Positions 1-9,575 of a DNA stretch of 55,637 bases are shown here, one piece after another. The DNA lies in the NCBI RefSeq assembly GCF_030454045.1, contig NZ_JAKDJE010000012.1, forward strand, positions 1 to 55,637, written 5' to 3'. Source of the DNA: Psychrobacter sp. Its GTDB lineage: Bacteria; Pseudomonadota; Gammaproteobacteria; Pseudomonadales; Moraxellaceae. The position numbers and the translations under genes are program-made. The first letter of the stretch is position 1. The number at the start of each line of letters is the position of its first letter. Below the pieces are notes generated by a model that ran no database searches, had not been told where the DNA came from, and saw nothing but the letters and a program-made list of their open reading frames with translations.

Positions 1-185
1 CTCGCTTGTGTCTTTATCTGGTTGCCCCTGATTTGAATTCTATACACACCCTAAAAACAATCAACGTAATTTATTAAAATATGTCTAGTATATTTTTGAT
101 CCAAATGTGGCTATAAAAGTGACTAAAATTAAAGGTTTTGAGAGCAGGATCGTTCTAAATAAACCCTTTGACCTCTAGCTTAAAT

Positions 186-989
186 TTACTTTTTTAAATT
201 ATTAATTTCGTCAAATTCTGTTTGAGTCATTATCTGTCTATGATCTTTAAAAAAATTAATAACGCGCTCATTATTATCAACAAACCCTTGGATAATCTCC
301 GGATGCTTTAATATATTACCATCAGCCGCTATGACATCTTTAAACGCTTGCGCAAATTGTGTATCGTAGCCGCTCAGATTAAACCTTTGGTTGTAGTTAT
401 CATTCATTATTCTAACTTTGTACTGTAGTAAGAAATCATTGTCTAATAATGTTGATAATCTATAATAATTGTGGAAAGGACCAAGTTTTTCATTAGGATA
501 CTTAGCAAATATCAGTTGTAATGGACTAGTCTGATTGGGCATACCATCTATTACTAGCATTTCTTGACTAGAATCAGCATAAAATCGCTCAATGTTTGAC
601 ATTTTTTCTAGTAGCGACTCTGGAGGAAAAGTATAGTAAAAATATTCCTTACCAGTGACAATTTTGCCATTAAGTTCATACAAGGGATCTACTTCTACTC
701 TAAACACCTTCCCTAAGTCCTCAGAGGGACAATGAAACTCACCGGATAAGTTTCCTGATAAAGTCTCAGCTTGAAAGTTTAATACCAAGCTTTTCGTTGA
801 GAACTCATCCAAATCGTCAGCATCATTATAGTTACATCTAGGAAAAGTAGTGACATACACTCTGTCTGATATTTCTGAGGGTATATAAGCGGTAACTGGC
901 TCATTTGGATCTTCTGGCTCGGTACATCCGATTACTAAGATTCCTATAGTATTTAAAATAAAAATGCCTATGAACCTTAGCATCGTCAT
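186..989 (-). CDS. Predicted lipoprotein, unknown function
   Basis: About 267 residues. The N-terminus has a hydrophobic segment followed by the lipobox-like LVIGC, so the protein is probably lipidated and held at the envelope. I recognise no domain in the mature part, which is rich in Asn, Asp and aromatic residues. Three nearby ATGs (first bases 995, 989, 983) could start it. I chose 989 because an AGGA lies about six bases upstream of it, while the 995 start would touch that motif. Composition is more AT-rich than the next gene. It stands alone on the minus strand with no evident operon partner. The lipoprotein call is reasonably secure; the function is unknown. Confidence 0.7.
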   Translation of the reverse strand: MTMLRFIGIFILNTIGILVIGCTEPEDPNEPVTAYIPSEISDRVYVTTFPRCNYNDADDLDEFSTKSLVLNFQAETLSGNLSGEFHCPSEDLGKVFRVEVDPLYELNGKIVTGKEYFYYTFPPESLLEKMSNIERFYADSSQEMLVIDGMPNQTSPLQLIFAKYPNEKLGPFHNYYRLSTLLDNDFLLQYKVRIMNDNYNQRFNLSGYDTQFAQAFKDVIAADGNILKHPEIIQGFVDNNERVINFFKDHRQIMTQTEFDEINNLKK

Positions 990-1060
990 AATCATCCTAG
1001 TTCATATAGTTAAGTCTTATTAATTTCTGACTGGAGCATACTTCTAGAACCAAAAGAATG

Positions 1061-1873
1061 TTAGCGAAACTGGCGTTTACTAAATACGGTGCTGGCTTGC
1101 TTTGCTTTTCTAAGAGCAAGTTTACGATTGCGTCCAAGCATCATCTTAATTTGCCAGATTTTTTCTTTATATAAAGTAGTTGCAGGCTGCTCATACATCG
1201 CATTGATTACGCGTTTGCTCGCTAGCACAGCGTCAGGAGAACGCTCAGCAAACTCAGCCGCCAGCTGTCGTGCTTGCTCAAGCGGCGTCTCACTACAATG
1301 ACTGATTAATCCTAATTCTTTGCCGTCATTGGCATTAATGATGCGCGCAGTCATGGCAAGCTCTTTGAGAACGTCTTCTCGTACCACCCCAAATGCGGAT
1401 TGCGTCAATCCCATGTCCGGTACCAAACCCCATTTGGCTTCCATAATAGACAGCTGGCAATCCGGATGACTAATACGCACATCACAGGCCAATGCCAGCT
1501 GTAGCCCAGCGCCAATACAGTAGCCTTCTAGTACCGCGATGACAGGTACTGGTAGATCACGCCACACCAAGCAGACACGTTGGAATGAGCTTTGCCAAGG
1601 CTTAATCAGCTCCCAAATAGCAAAGACTTGGTTTTTTGGATGGTTTAAATCCCCTAAATCAATACCTGCACAGAATGTGCCTTCTGCACCATTTAAAATA
1701 ACCGCGCGTATCGTTTTGTCTTTACTAATGCGACCTGCTACGGCGATCAGCTCATCTATGACTTGAAAGCTCATGGCATTTTTTTTATTTGGACGATTTA
1801 AGGTGACTGTGAGTATATTGTCTACGATACTTACTTGTAGTGTCTCGTACTGGTAGCTTGCAACCACGTTCAT
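1061..1873 (-). CDS. Crotonase-family enoyl-CoA hydratase/isomerase
   Basis: A 270-residue single-domain crotonase-fold protein of typical length. The oxyanion-hole motif FCAGIDLGDL lies near residue 68 and the second motif YCIGAGLQLALACDVRI near residue 118. These bind the CoA thioester of acyl substrates. The stretch EAKWGLVPDMG, near residue 145, has an acidic residue in the place used by dienoyl-CoA isomerases. The position matching the other isomerase aspartate is Gln (GAGLQ), so the exact reaction is uncertain: hydratase, isomerase, or a non-beta-oxidation crotonase. The start is supported by AAGGA a few bases upstream. No fatty-acid genes adjoin it. Confidence 0.88.
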   Translation of the reverse strand: MNVVASYQYETLQVSIVDNILTVTLNRPNKKNAMSFQVIDELIAVAGRISKDKTIRAVILNGAEGTFCAGIDLGDLNHPKNQVFAIWELIKPWQSSFQRVCLVWRDLPVPVIAVLEGYCIGAGLQLALACDVRISHPDCQLSIMEAKWGLVPDMGLTQSAFGVVREDVLKELAMTARIINANDGKELGLISHCSETPLEQARQLAAEFAERSPDAVLASKRVINAMYEQPATTLYKEKIWQIKMMLGRNRKLALRKAKQASTVFSKRQFR

Positions 1874-2082
1874 AATAATCCTTATTAATGAATAAAATAA
1901 CTATAGTAATGATGGTCACAATATTAGCAGGCTTAACCCTACTCTACCGTAGCAATAACTGACTGCTACGATACTGTATCAAGCGTCTGCCTTTTAATAT
2001 TCGCACATTATCTGGCCGCTAGTGATCGGTAGCGTATGCAATTCACTTATTACATCGCATAATAACGGTCCGATTACCTGCT

Positions 2083-5000
2083 CTAAATCATTTTCCACGT
2101 CATGTCATTTTCGCTCAAACGATGATAGTTGAGCTGAGGGTAAGCCGATAAATCCACGTTTTGTAAATTATTCAGTGCGGTAAGTAGTGCCTCATAATAT
2201 GGCTCAATCATCGCAAATTGTACCGGTGTTGTATGCTGTACATTCAATAAGCACTTATCCTCCAAGTCTTGGCTGGCCTGACGTAGCTGCGGCACTCCTG
2301 TATAACGACTGCCGCCCAATATGCGATGGGCAATTTGTGCCAATAAGTTACGATCACGAGCTTCCCATGCTTGAGTCAGTGCTTGCTTTTCCTCATTGAT
2401 AGTGTCAATCATCATAATGATGAGCTTGGCGGCCAAATCAGGTTTGTTTGCTGAGCGAGTAAGCGCATCTTGCCAGTCTAAAATATCAGACGTATCCGTT
2501 GTACTGAGGTTTTTTTGATGAAAGTTGTGATCCGTTTGCTCATATAGCCTTTTATCCATATTCGCTGTTATGTCTTTATCAGAATTATCTGTCGGTTCTT
2601 TTGGTGGATGCAGTAATGAGTCTTGCCCCTGCTTGTGTAAACGTAGGCTCTCGTAGCGTGGCTGGTTCTCACGGGTAGTCTCTCGTCTATAATCGTCACG
2701 GGGCTGACTGTCACGCAAGTAGTCATCACGGATTTTTTTCAGTGATAATGGTCGAGTTACTTTTGGCGGTTCTGTGATTTCAGTCCTATTACGAACGCTT
2801 TCGTTGTCTTTGACCATCGGATAAATGGCGGTCTTTTGATCTGAAAGCGGCGTCGATTGTTCTGTGAGATTTAGATTTTCAGAGTCAGTATTTTGTGAAT
2901 CGATGCTTTGCAAATTAGAATCTTGCAAATTAGAATCCTGTAAGTTAGGAGCTTGCAAATCAGTATCAGGTAATGCCGTTAGTTGCGGCGTGGTGTTTTG
3001 GCGTCCTAACCATTTCTGTAGCACTTGTAACAATTGAGGTTGACTGATGGGCTTACCGACATAGTCATTGATACCGCTGGCGATCAGCTTGTCGCGCTCA
3101 TCCGCTAGGCCATGTGCGGTGAGAGCAATAATAGGAATACGGCTATCAGCCGCTTCAATGCTCCGAATTTGCTTCGCTGCTTCATGACCTGACATACGCG
3201 GCATTTGTATATCCATAAAGATCAAATCGATATGATTTTTAACTTGAGTAGCTGTTTTATCGTCATTTGCGCTCTCTTCAGCATACAGGGAGGTGCTGGA
3301 TTTTTTATTGACCTCATCGCGTGTTTCCGCTTTAGAGATTTGCGTTTTACTCGATAGACTTTGCTTATCATTTTTAGCAGATTTGACATTTTTGGTTTGC
3401 TGTTTGCTGATAATCTCTATGGCATCAAAGCCGCTACTCGCTGTAATGACTTGTATGCCAAGCTCACTCAATAGCGCATCAAGTACCAATAGATTTGGCA
3501 GATGATCATCAACTGCCAGCACGGTAATCCCTTTCCAGCGCGGCTCTTGTAAGCTCTTAGGCATACTGCGATTTTGTGTATCGAGCATCGCGTACAGCTG
3601 TCTTTTGTCTAAGGGCTCATACAAGATATTGGCTTGATAGCGGTTTAGCAGTGCTTGGTCAGCTGCCACTTGATAGCCAAACACAGCAAGTTTGCCTTGA
3701 TAATGGAGACGGATTTGCTTGAGTAACGCCATCATATCGTCTTGCGTGTCATCATCAACAATGACCCAATCCCAAAAATTGCCATGCTCTTTGAGTGACT
3801 CAAGCACCCCTGGCAATGAATTGGCTTGGGTGAGCTTAATCGGTAAGTACTGCAAGCTGGCTTTTAGCACTTGTATTGAGGCCGTATGACTGATCCAAAC
3901 CAAGACGTTAAATTCATCAGTCTCGCTCGCAAGCGGAGCCAATATCGGTAGCTCAATGGTCTGACCAGTTGGTGCCTCTAGCACATCGACATGGGCTGGC
4001 ATGCGGAACCAAAACGTCGCGCCTTGATTGGCAATATTCTCTTGAGCATTGTCATGAAAGCCGATATCGCCGCCCATCAGACGCGTTAATTGCTTGGAGA
4101 TAACCAAACCCAGCCCCGTACCACCATACTGGCGCGTGATTGACGGATCGCCTTGGCTAAAGCTTTGGAACAGCATTTTTTGATCAGCAAGCGAGATGCC
4201 TTTACCACTGTCTTGCACGCTAATCATTAGATAGTTATCACGGTGATCATCCAAGCTGACCCGTACGACCACATCACCACTGTCTGTGAATTTGATGGCA
4301 TTACCAACGATATTGGTCAATACCTGCTTAAGGCGCAGCGCATCGCCATTGATACGCATGGGCACATCGTTATAGAACAAGACAGCCATGCGCAGACCCT
4401 TCTCGGCAGAGACAGGAGAGAGCATATCGACCACATCATAAATGGTGTCATACAAATCAAACTCATGACGATCAAGCACCAACTTGCCCGCCTCAATCTT
4501 AGAGAAATCCAAAACATCATTGACCAAAGCAAGTAGGTGAGCTGAGGATTTGCGAATAGTCTGTACGTATAAATCCTGTTCAGGATTGAGCTCACCGTGA
4601 CGCGCCAACAAGTTAATAAAGCCATCAATACTGTTCAATGGTGTGCGCAGCTCGTGGCTGATGTTGGCCAAAAATGCGGATTTGGCTTGGCTGGTCGAGA
4701 TGGCAGCATCACGCGCATTTCGAATAGAGATGTTTTGCATTTCCATCTCATCAAATGCCAAACGCAGATCGTCTTCGGTTTGCTCGGCATGATCCTTAAG
4801 CTCCTGAAAACTTCTACGGAGGCGACGGAATGTCTTGACCAAATCTTGCTGTAATAAATTAAGCTCACCATCTGACTCTACTGGTACAGGCTGATATAAG
4901 TTATCAACATGGGTACGTTGTAATTGCAAACGCAGCTCATAGATCGGCGCAATCCAACGTTTTGAGTAAATATTTAAGCTGAGCAATAAAATCAGAATGG

Positions 5001-5580
5001 TAAACAAACCGGTAATTACCAGCGCCATCGCAATCCGATAACGGGCAATATAAAGAGGTTCGTTATCCATATCAACCAGTAGCCACAACGTCTCCCCTTC
5101 AAATTCGCCTAGCACGCTGCCATAAGCTGTCCCCACTGGCGTCGGTTTTTGTGCCAAAAAACTTGCCGAGTCACTGATTAATGGCCATTGCTCATTTAGG
5201 CCATACCCGACGGTTGCCAATACCTGATTGCCTTCATTAATGATAGCGATACGCTGCACATGCTGCTCAGACTGCATACGCCCAAGCTTATCCTGTATGC
5301 TTTCAAGCGTTGTCATCGCACTCTGTGATGCCTCATCTGTGTTGCTTTTTGCTTGCTGACGTTCTTGCTCCAACAAATCAGGAATCAGCTCTGCAATGAC
5401 TGGTGTATAACGAATCAATACCGCCTCAGCCAGTGCCTCTTGCTCTGAATCGCTCGCTCGCATGGTTTCGTGAAATACCAAAATACCGCCTACCGCCGCC
5501 AACACGCAGATAGGCAAAAACACCAATAGGATCAGCTGACCATAAGCGCTACTGGTATTAAAACGTTTTTTATATTCCAT
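2083..5580 (-). CDS. gacS: Hybrid sensor histidine kinase, GacS/BarA type
   Basis: A 1165-residue membrane sensor. In order it has TM1 (about 15-35), a periplasmic loop, TM2 (about 180-203), HAMP and a coiled coil. These are followed by a HisKA domain with the phosphoacceptor in NISHELRTPLNS (His near 308), a HATPase with GKGIS and GGTGLGL boxes, a degenerate receiver-like stretch, a true receiver (VDDH, acceptor Asp in MDIQMPRMSG near 789, Lys in GKPIS) and a C-terminal Hpt domain (AHRILGG, His near 1085). In the family the signal passes His-Asp-His to the response regulator GacA/UvrY, which drives regulatory RNAs. Two oddities stand out: about 53 polar residues inserted within the receiver, and a long low-complexity linker with NLQDS repeats before Hpt. 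It is longer than the usual 900 or so residues. No gacA is in the window. It is monocistronic. Confidence 0.9.
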   Translation of the reverse strand: MEYKKRFNTSSAYGQLILLVFLPICVLAAVGGILVFHETMRASDSEQEALAEAVLIRYTPVIAELIPDLLEQERQQAKSNTDEASQSAMTTLESIQDKLGRMQSEQHVQRIAIINEGNQVLATVGYGLNEQWPLISDSASFLAQKPTPVGTAYGSVLGEFEGETLWLLVDMDNEPLYIARYRIAMALVITGLFTILILLLSLNIYSKRWIAPIYELRLQLQRTHVDNLYQPVPVESDGELNLLQQDLVKTFRRLRRSFQELKDHAEQTEDDLRLAFDEMEMQNISIRNARDAAISTSQAKSAFLANISHELRTPLNSIDGFINLLARHGELNPEQDLYVQTIRKSSAHLLALVNDVLDFSKIEAGKLVLDRHEFDLYDTIYDVVDMLSPVSAEKGLRMAVLFYNDVPMRINGDALRLKQVLTNIVGNAIKFTDSGDVVVRVSLDDHRDNYLMISVQDSGKGISLADQKMLFQSFSQGDPSITRQYGGTGLGLVISKQLTRLMGGDIGFHDNAQENIANQGATFWFRMPAHVDVLEAPTGQTIELPILAPLASETDEFNVLVWISHTASIQVLKASLQYLPIKLTQANSLPGVLESLKEHGNFWDWVIVDDDTQDDMMALLKQIRLHYQGKLAVFGYQVAADQALLNRYQANILYEPLDKRQLYAMLDTQNRSMPKSLQEPRWKGITVLAVDDHLPNLLVLDALLSELGIQVITASSGFDAIEIISKQQTKNVKSAKNDKQSLSSKTQISKAETRDEVNKKSSTSLYAEESANDDKTATQVKNHIDLIFMDIQMPRMSGHEAAKQIRSIEAADSRIPIIALTAHGLADERDKLIASGINDYVGKPISQPQLLQVLQKWLGRQNTTPQLTALPDTDLQAPNLQDSNLQDSNLQSIDSQNTDSENLNLTEQSTPLSDQKTAIYPMVKDNESVRNRTEITEPPKVTRPLSLKKIRDDYLRDSQPRDDYRRETTRENQPRYESLRLHKQGQDSLLHPPKEPTDNSDKDITANMDKRLYEQTDHNFHQKNLSTTDTSDILDWQDALTRSANKPDLAAKLIIMMIDTINEEKQALTQAWEARDRNLLAQIAHRILGGSRYTGVPQLRQASQDLEDKCLLNVQHTTPVQFAMIEPYYEALLTALNNLQNVDLSAYPQLNYHRLSENDMTWKMI

Positions 5581-6135
5581 GCTTGCCCTACTCTCTACAA
5601 AGATTCTATCTATAAATTTTATTTAACTATCATGTATCATACAAAGTTGCGTCAAATGACCAGTTTGTGTTTGACGGCGCCTGTTTATCCACCAAGATTA
5701 TCTTAACAGGATTCTATAAATCGCGTTTACCCATTCAAGGTGAATGAAACACAAACTTTGACCAATATGGCTTTAAGCAAACCTAGCAAATATACATACG
5801 TTACTAAACGGCATGGTTGCGGCACCATAAAACCTGCTTTTGTCCCTAAAAAAATTGCCAGTAAAAGGCGCTTTCATCAAGTATTATTCTTTTATGCAAT
5901 AAGCGCAGCTAACAACAAAATGATATAATGACGCAACTTTTTATTTGCCACAATAGATGGTTTACCCTCATGATGAATGAGAGCGTACGCTACTGCCGTT
6001 AAGTTTTGGTTTATCTGTCACTATAAGCCAATACACAAAACGCTTGTCTCAAATGATGATCAAACAATAAAAAATAGTGATTCGATCACAGCCTATCGCC
6101 CAAAAAATATTTTAGAAAATAAATAAGGATTTCTT
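5581..6135. other. Intergenic region between gacS and cysM
   Basis: This 555-base gap holds the divergent upstream regions of gacS and cysM. A perfect 12-base inverted pair is present (5643-5654 and 5929-5940). A TATAAT sits at 5924-5929, overlapping the right copy by one base, but I see no convincing -35 partner. A GTG-started 62-codon reading frame (5740-5928) lies between the copies and has no supporting features. I see no RNA gene. AAGGA eight bases before the cysM ATG is its ribosome binding site. Confidence 0.5.
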
Positions 6136-7107
6136 ATGTCCGCAACGGCCATGTCAAACGCTAACTTTATCACTCAAGTAACCACGCTTGCCGATTGTGT
6201 CGGTCAGACACCACTGGTAAAGCTGCAACGCTTACCTGTTGAAGAGCATATCGAAAATGGCGCCACATTATTAGCCAAATTAGAAGGCAATAATCCCGCA
6301 GGCTCTGTAAAGGATCGCCCTGCTTTTAACATGATTTATCAAGCAGAGCAGCGCGGTGATATCAAACCCGGCGATACATTGATTGAAGCCACTAGCGGTA
6401 ATACAGGCATTGCACTAGCCATGGTTGCAGCGATGCGCGGTTATCCAATGACATTACTGATGCCAACCAACTCTACTCAAGAACGTAAAGATGCCATGAT
6501 GGCCTACGGTGCCACACTGATCGAAGTGGATGAAGGCATGGAAGCGGCGCGTGATTTGGCATTACAGATGCAAGCAGATGGTAAGGGCATCGTACTGGAT
6601 CAGTTTAACAATCCTGACAACAGTCAAGCGCATTATCTCACCACAGGGCCTGAGCTGTGGGCACAAACTGACGGTAAGATCACCCACTTTATTAGCTCAA
6701 TGGGTACCACGGGCACGATCACTGGTGTCTCACGTTATCTAAAAGAGCAAAATCCTGACATCACCATTATCGGCTTGCAGCCTGATGAAGACGCTTCTAT
6801 TGCTGGCATTCGCCGTTGGCCTGCCGCGTATATGCCGGGTATTTTTGACGCAGACTTGGTCGATGAGATCATGGATGTCGATCAGCGTATCGCTGAAATC
6901 TACATGCGCAAACTGGCAAAAACTGAAGGTATTTTTGCTGGAGTGTCCTCAGGTGCAGCAGCATGGGCAGCAACGCAAGTCGCCAAAAATAATCCCGATG
7001 CCGTCATTGCCTTTATCGTCTGTGATCGTGGAGACCGTTATTTATCGACAGGTTTATACAATGTTGATGACAGTCATATCGATAATGATGCAGATAACGC
7101 AGCATAG
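6136..7107 (+). CDS. cysM: Cysteine synthase B (O-acetylserine sulfhydrylase)
   Basis: A PLP-dependent fold-type II enzyme of 323 residues that makes cysteine from O-acetylserine and sulfide, or thiosulfate in CysM enzymes. The PLP lysine is in NNPAGSVKDRPA (Lys59). The phosphate-binding and substrate loop EATSGNTGIALAM follows near residue 94, and a Gly-rich PLP loop SSMGTTGTITGV near 187. The PAGSVKDRPA wording and the short C-terminus favour CysM over CysK. AAGGA eight bases upstream supports the start. The exonuclease gene begins 27 bases downstream, so the two may be cotranscribed. Confidence 0.93.
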   Translation: MSATAMSNANFITQVTTLADCVGQTPLVKLQRLPVEEHIENGATLLAKLEGNNPAGSVKDRPAFNMIYQAEQRGDIKPGDTLIEATSGNTGIALAMVAAMRGYPMTLLMPTNSTQERKDAMMAYGATLIEVDEGMEAARDLALQMQADGKGIVLDQFNNPDNSQAHYLTTGPELWAQTDGKITHFISSMGTTGTITGVSRYLKEQNPDITIIGLQPDEDASIAGIRRWPAAYMPGIFDADLVDEIMDVDQRIAEIYMRKLAKTEGIFAGVSSGAAAWAATQVAKNNPDAVIAFIVCDRGDRYLSTGLYNVDDSHIDNDADNAA

Positions 7108-7134
7108 TAAGCTTATAAAAATGCAGGATTCTTT

Positions 7135-7959
7135 ATGTCACAAGCTCTACCGTCCGACCCTATACTAGTTTTCGATATCGAGACGGTCGCCGATATCGAT
7201 GGCGCACGGCGTATTTATCCGCAGTTGGCTGCACTGAATGATGAAGACACCTTAAGCGCACTGACAGCCATCCGCATGCAGGAGGCAGGACATGATTTTA
7301 TGCGCTTGCCATTGCAGCGCATTGTCTGTATTTCCGCTTTATATATCAAAGATGGCAAGTTATCGTTGTTTTCATTGACCGCGGATAAGTTTAGCGAAAA
7401 AGACATTCTTGCCAAGTTTTTTCGGGCATTCAGTGATCTTGAGACCTTGCCACAACTCATCAGCTGGAATGGTTCAGGCTTTGACATACCTGTGCTGATA
7501 TATCGCGCTATGCAGTATGATTTGTCAGCGCCATGGCTGTTTGAAGAAGGCGACCGTATCAAAAATATGCGCTTTGATAACTACGTCAATCGCTTCCATA
7601 CACGTCATCTTGATTTGATGGACAGATTTAGTCAGTACGGTGCCAGTCGCCGCGAGGCCATGAATGTGGTCGCAAGCTTGTACGGATTACCAGGCAAAAC
7701 TAATGTCGATGGTAGCATGGTGGGCGCGCTCGTCAGTAGTGGTGATTGGCAGACACTCTCCATCTATTGTGAGTCTGATGTGATGAACACTTGGCTCATC
7801 TATCTTCGTTGGCTACGTCTGACAGGACAGTTATCGTCACCAGATTTTGATGCGTGGCAACAGCAGAGCTACGACTATCTAGCACAATATACCCAAGCCG
7901 ATGGTAGTCCACGACATCAAGAGTTCATCGCTGACTGGTCATCGGCACCCAAATTATAG
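7135..7959 (+). CDS. Predicted 3'-5' exonuclease, PolB-like DEDD family
   Basis: A 274-residue protein with the three motifs of DEDD exonucleases: FDIETV near residue 12 (metal-binding Asp/Glu), SWNGSGFDIPVL near 110, and YCESDVMNTWLIY near 205. It matches stand-alone proteins related to the proofreading domain of family B polymerases (COG3298 type), with no polymerase domain. Its substrate is not established; a DNA-repair or RNA-trimming nuclease is plausible. CAGGA seven bases upstream supports the start. It follows cysM closely and precedes rlmD by 62 bases. Confidence 0.82.
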   Translation: MSQALPSDPILVFDIETVADIDGARRIYPQLAALNDEDTLSALTAIRMQEAGHDFMRLPLQRIVCISALYIKDGKLSLFSLTADKFSEKDILAKFFRAFSDLETLPQLISWNGSGFDIPVLIYRAMQYDLSAPWLFEEGDRIKNMRFDNYVNRFHTRHLDLMDRFSQYGASRREAMNVVASLYGLPGKTNVDGSMVGALVSSGDWQTLSIYCESDVMNTWLIYLRWLRLTGQLSSPDFDAWQQQSYDYLAQYTQADGSPRHQEFIADWSSAPKL

Positions 7960-8021
7960 AAACCGTATTATTAGCAGTTTGTTATTCTCCTCTTATAGTT
8001 ATTTATTATTAAGGCAGGTTT

Positions 8022-9575
8022 ATGCAACCCACCGACTCCAAAACCTCAATAGCCAATTCTGCTCCGCAGAACGGTGTTACTCAAACGAATGATAGCCAAA
8101 AGATTGCCATTCCACCCAGCAAGAAAAAATCTAAGCCATCATCAAAAACGCGCCGTCGTCTAAAAGATGCAGCGCCGATTCCATTTAACATTGATGGTTT
8201 GTCACATGATGGTCGCGGCGTAGCCATCTATGGCAATGGTTTTGGTGTAGATGATGGCCACGCTGAAGATAAGCATGGCAAAAAAATATTTGTAAGCTTT
8301 GCTCTACCGGGTGAAAGCGCACTGGTAAAAATCACCAATAGCCGTGCCAGTTTTGAAGAAGGCGATGCAATCAGCATCACTGCCAATCCAAATCCTGAAC
8401 GTGCTGTGCCGCCTTGCCCACATTTTGGTGTTTGCGGTGGCTGCAACTTACAACACTGGCAGCCAGATGGGCAGATAAATTTTAAGCAGTCCGTACTTGC
8501 TGAGATGCTCATGCATCAAGCCAATGCAGAACCTGATAACTGGCTAGCACCTGTCGTAGGTGATCGTCTTGGCTATCGCACCAAAGCTCGTCTAGGCGTG
8601 CGCTATGTCGTCAAAAAAGAAACCGCGCTGGTCGGCTTTCGTGAGCGCTCAAGTAACTTTTTGGCAGAGCTCAATGAGTGCCATATCTTAGACCCACGCA
8701 TCGGTTTTGAGATTGAGAACTTAAAGACGCTCATCAGCACGCTAGAGAGCCGTGACAAGATTGCTCAGCTTGAGCTTGCGATGGGTGAGCAATTGCCAGA
8801 ATTGCCTGACGGCAATCAACCTGTTGCACTAATCGTGCGTCACTTAGAGCCGCTGTCAGAGACTGACATAGACAAATTAAAAGCATTCTTTGCAGCGCGC
8901 AATTGGCAGCTATATCTACAGTCAAAAGGCGCTGATAGTATTGAACGTATCGCTTTGACAGAGGCAGATGATCTAAGCGAGCAGTTTGGTCGCTTGTATT
9001 ATCAACTGCCAGAATATGATTTGACCTTTGAATTTATTCCTACTGACTTTACCCAAGTCAATTTATCTGTCAATCGCCAAATGACTAAGCTGGCTTGCGA
9101 CTTATTAGATTTAAAAGCAGGTGAGCGAGTACTGGATCTGTTTAGTGGTTTGGGTAATTTTAGCCTGCCGCTAGCACGTCTCGTTGGTGAAACAGGTTCT
9201 GTGGTGGGTGTCGAAGGTAGTGAGGCCATGACCAAGCGTGCGGCTGACAATGCTCGTCGTAACGGTATAAGCAATACTGAATTTTATAGTCAAGATTTGA
9301 CAAAAGATTGCACTGACAAACCTTGGGCCAATCAGGGTTTTGACGCCTTACTCATCGACCCCCCGCGCTCTGGTGCTTGGGAGATTATGCAGTATTTGCC
9401 AAAATTCAACGCTGAGCGTATCGTCTACGTTTCTTGTAATCCAGCAACCCTCGCCCGCGATACCAAAGCATTACTAGAGCAAGGGTATCGCTTGACGCAT
9501 GCGGGTGTCATGGATATGTTCTGCCATACTGGACACGTCGAGTCTATCGCTCGTTTTGAAAAAGTAGACAGCTGA
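8022..9575 (+). CDS. rlmD: 23S rRNA (uracil-1939-C5)-methyltransferase RlmD
   Basis: A 517-residue SAM-dependent RNA m5U methyltransferase. A basic, low-complexity N-terminus of about 50 residues precedes a TRAM-like RNA-binding domain (IDGLSHDGRGVAIYGNG). An iron-sulfur cluster motif PPCPHFGVCGGCNLQHW follows near residue 130. The SAM motif is LDLFSGLGNFSLPLA near 372, and the catalytic region has LIDPPRSG and VSCNPATLARD, whose Cys forms the covalent RNA adduct. RlmD methylates U1939 of 23S rRNA in E. coli. The N-terminal extension makes it longer than the E. coli enzyme (433 residues). A purine-rich AAGGCAGG precedes the ATG. Confidence 0.93.
   Translation: MQPTDSKTSIANSAPQNGVTQTNDSQKIAIPPSKKKSKPSSKTRRRLKDAAPIPFNIDGLSHDGRGVAIYGNGFGVDDGHAEDKHGKKIFVSFALPGESALVKITNSRASFEEGDAISITANPNPERAVPPCPHFGVCGGCNLQHWQPDGQINFKQSVLAEMLMHQANAEPDNWLAPVVGDRLGYRTKARLGVRYVVKKETALVGFRERSSNFLAELNECHILDPRIGFEIENLKTLISTLESRDKIAQLELAMGEQLPELPDGNQPVALIVRHLEPLSETDIDKLKAFFAARNWQLYLQSKGADSIERIALTEADDLSEQFGRLYYQLPEYDLTFEFIPTDFTQVNLSVNRQMTKLACDLLDLKAGERVLDLFSGLGNFSLPLARLVGETGSVVGVEGSEAMTKRAADNARRNGISNTEFYSQDLTKDCTDKPWANQGFDALLIDPPRSGAWEIMQYLPKFNAERIVYVSCNPATLARDTKALLEQGYRLTHAGVMDMFCHTGHVESIARFEKVDS

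Noticed and set aside
1..185. Possible feature at the left window edge
   Set aside because: AT-rich sequence with no frame, hairpin or RNA pattern that I can support.
5740..5928. 62-codon reading frame between gacS and cysM
   Set aside because: It starts at GTG, has no recognisable domain or signal, and its composition looks like ordinary intergenic sequence.
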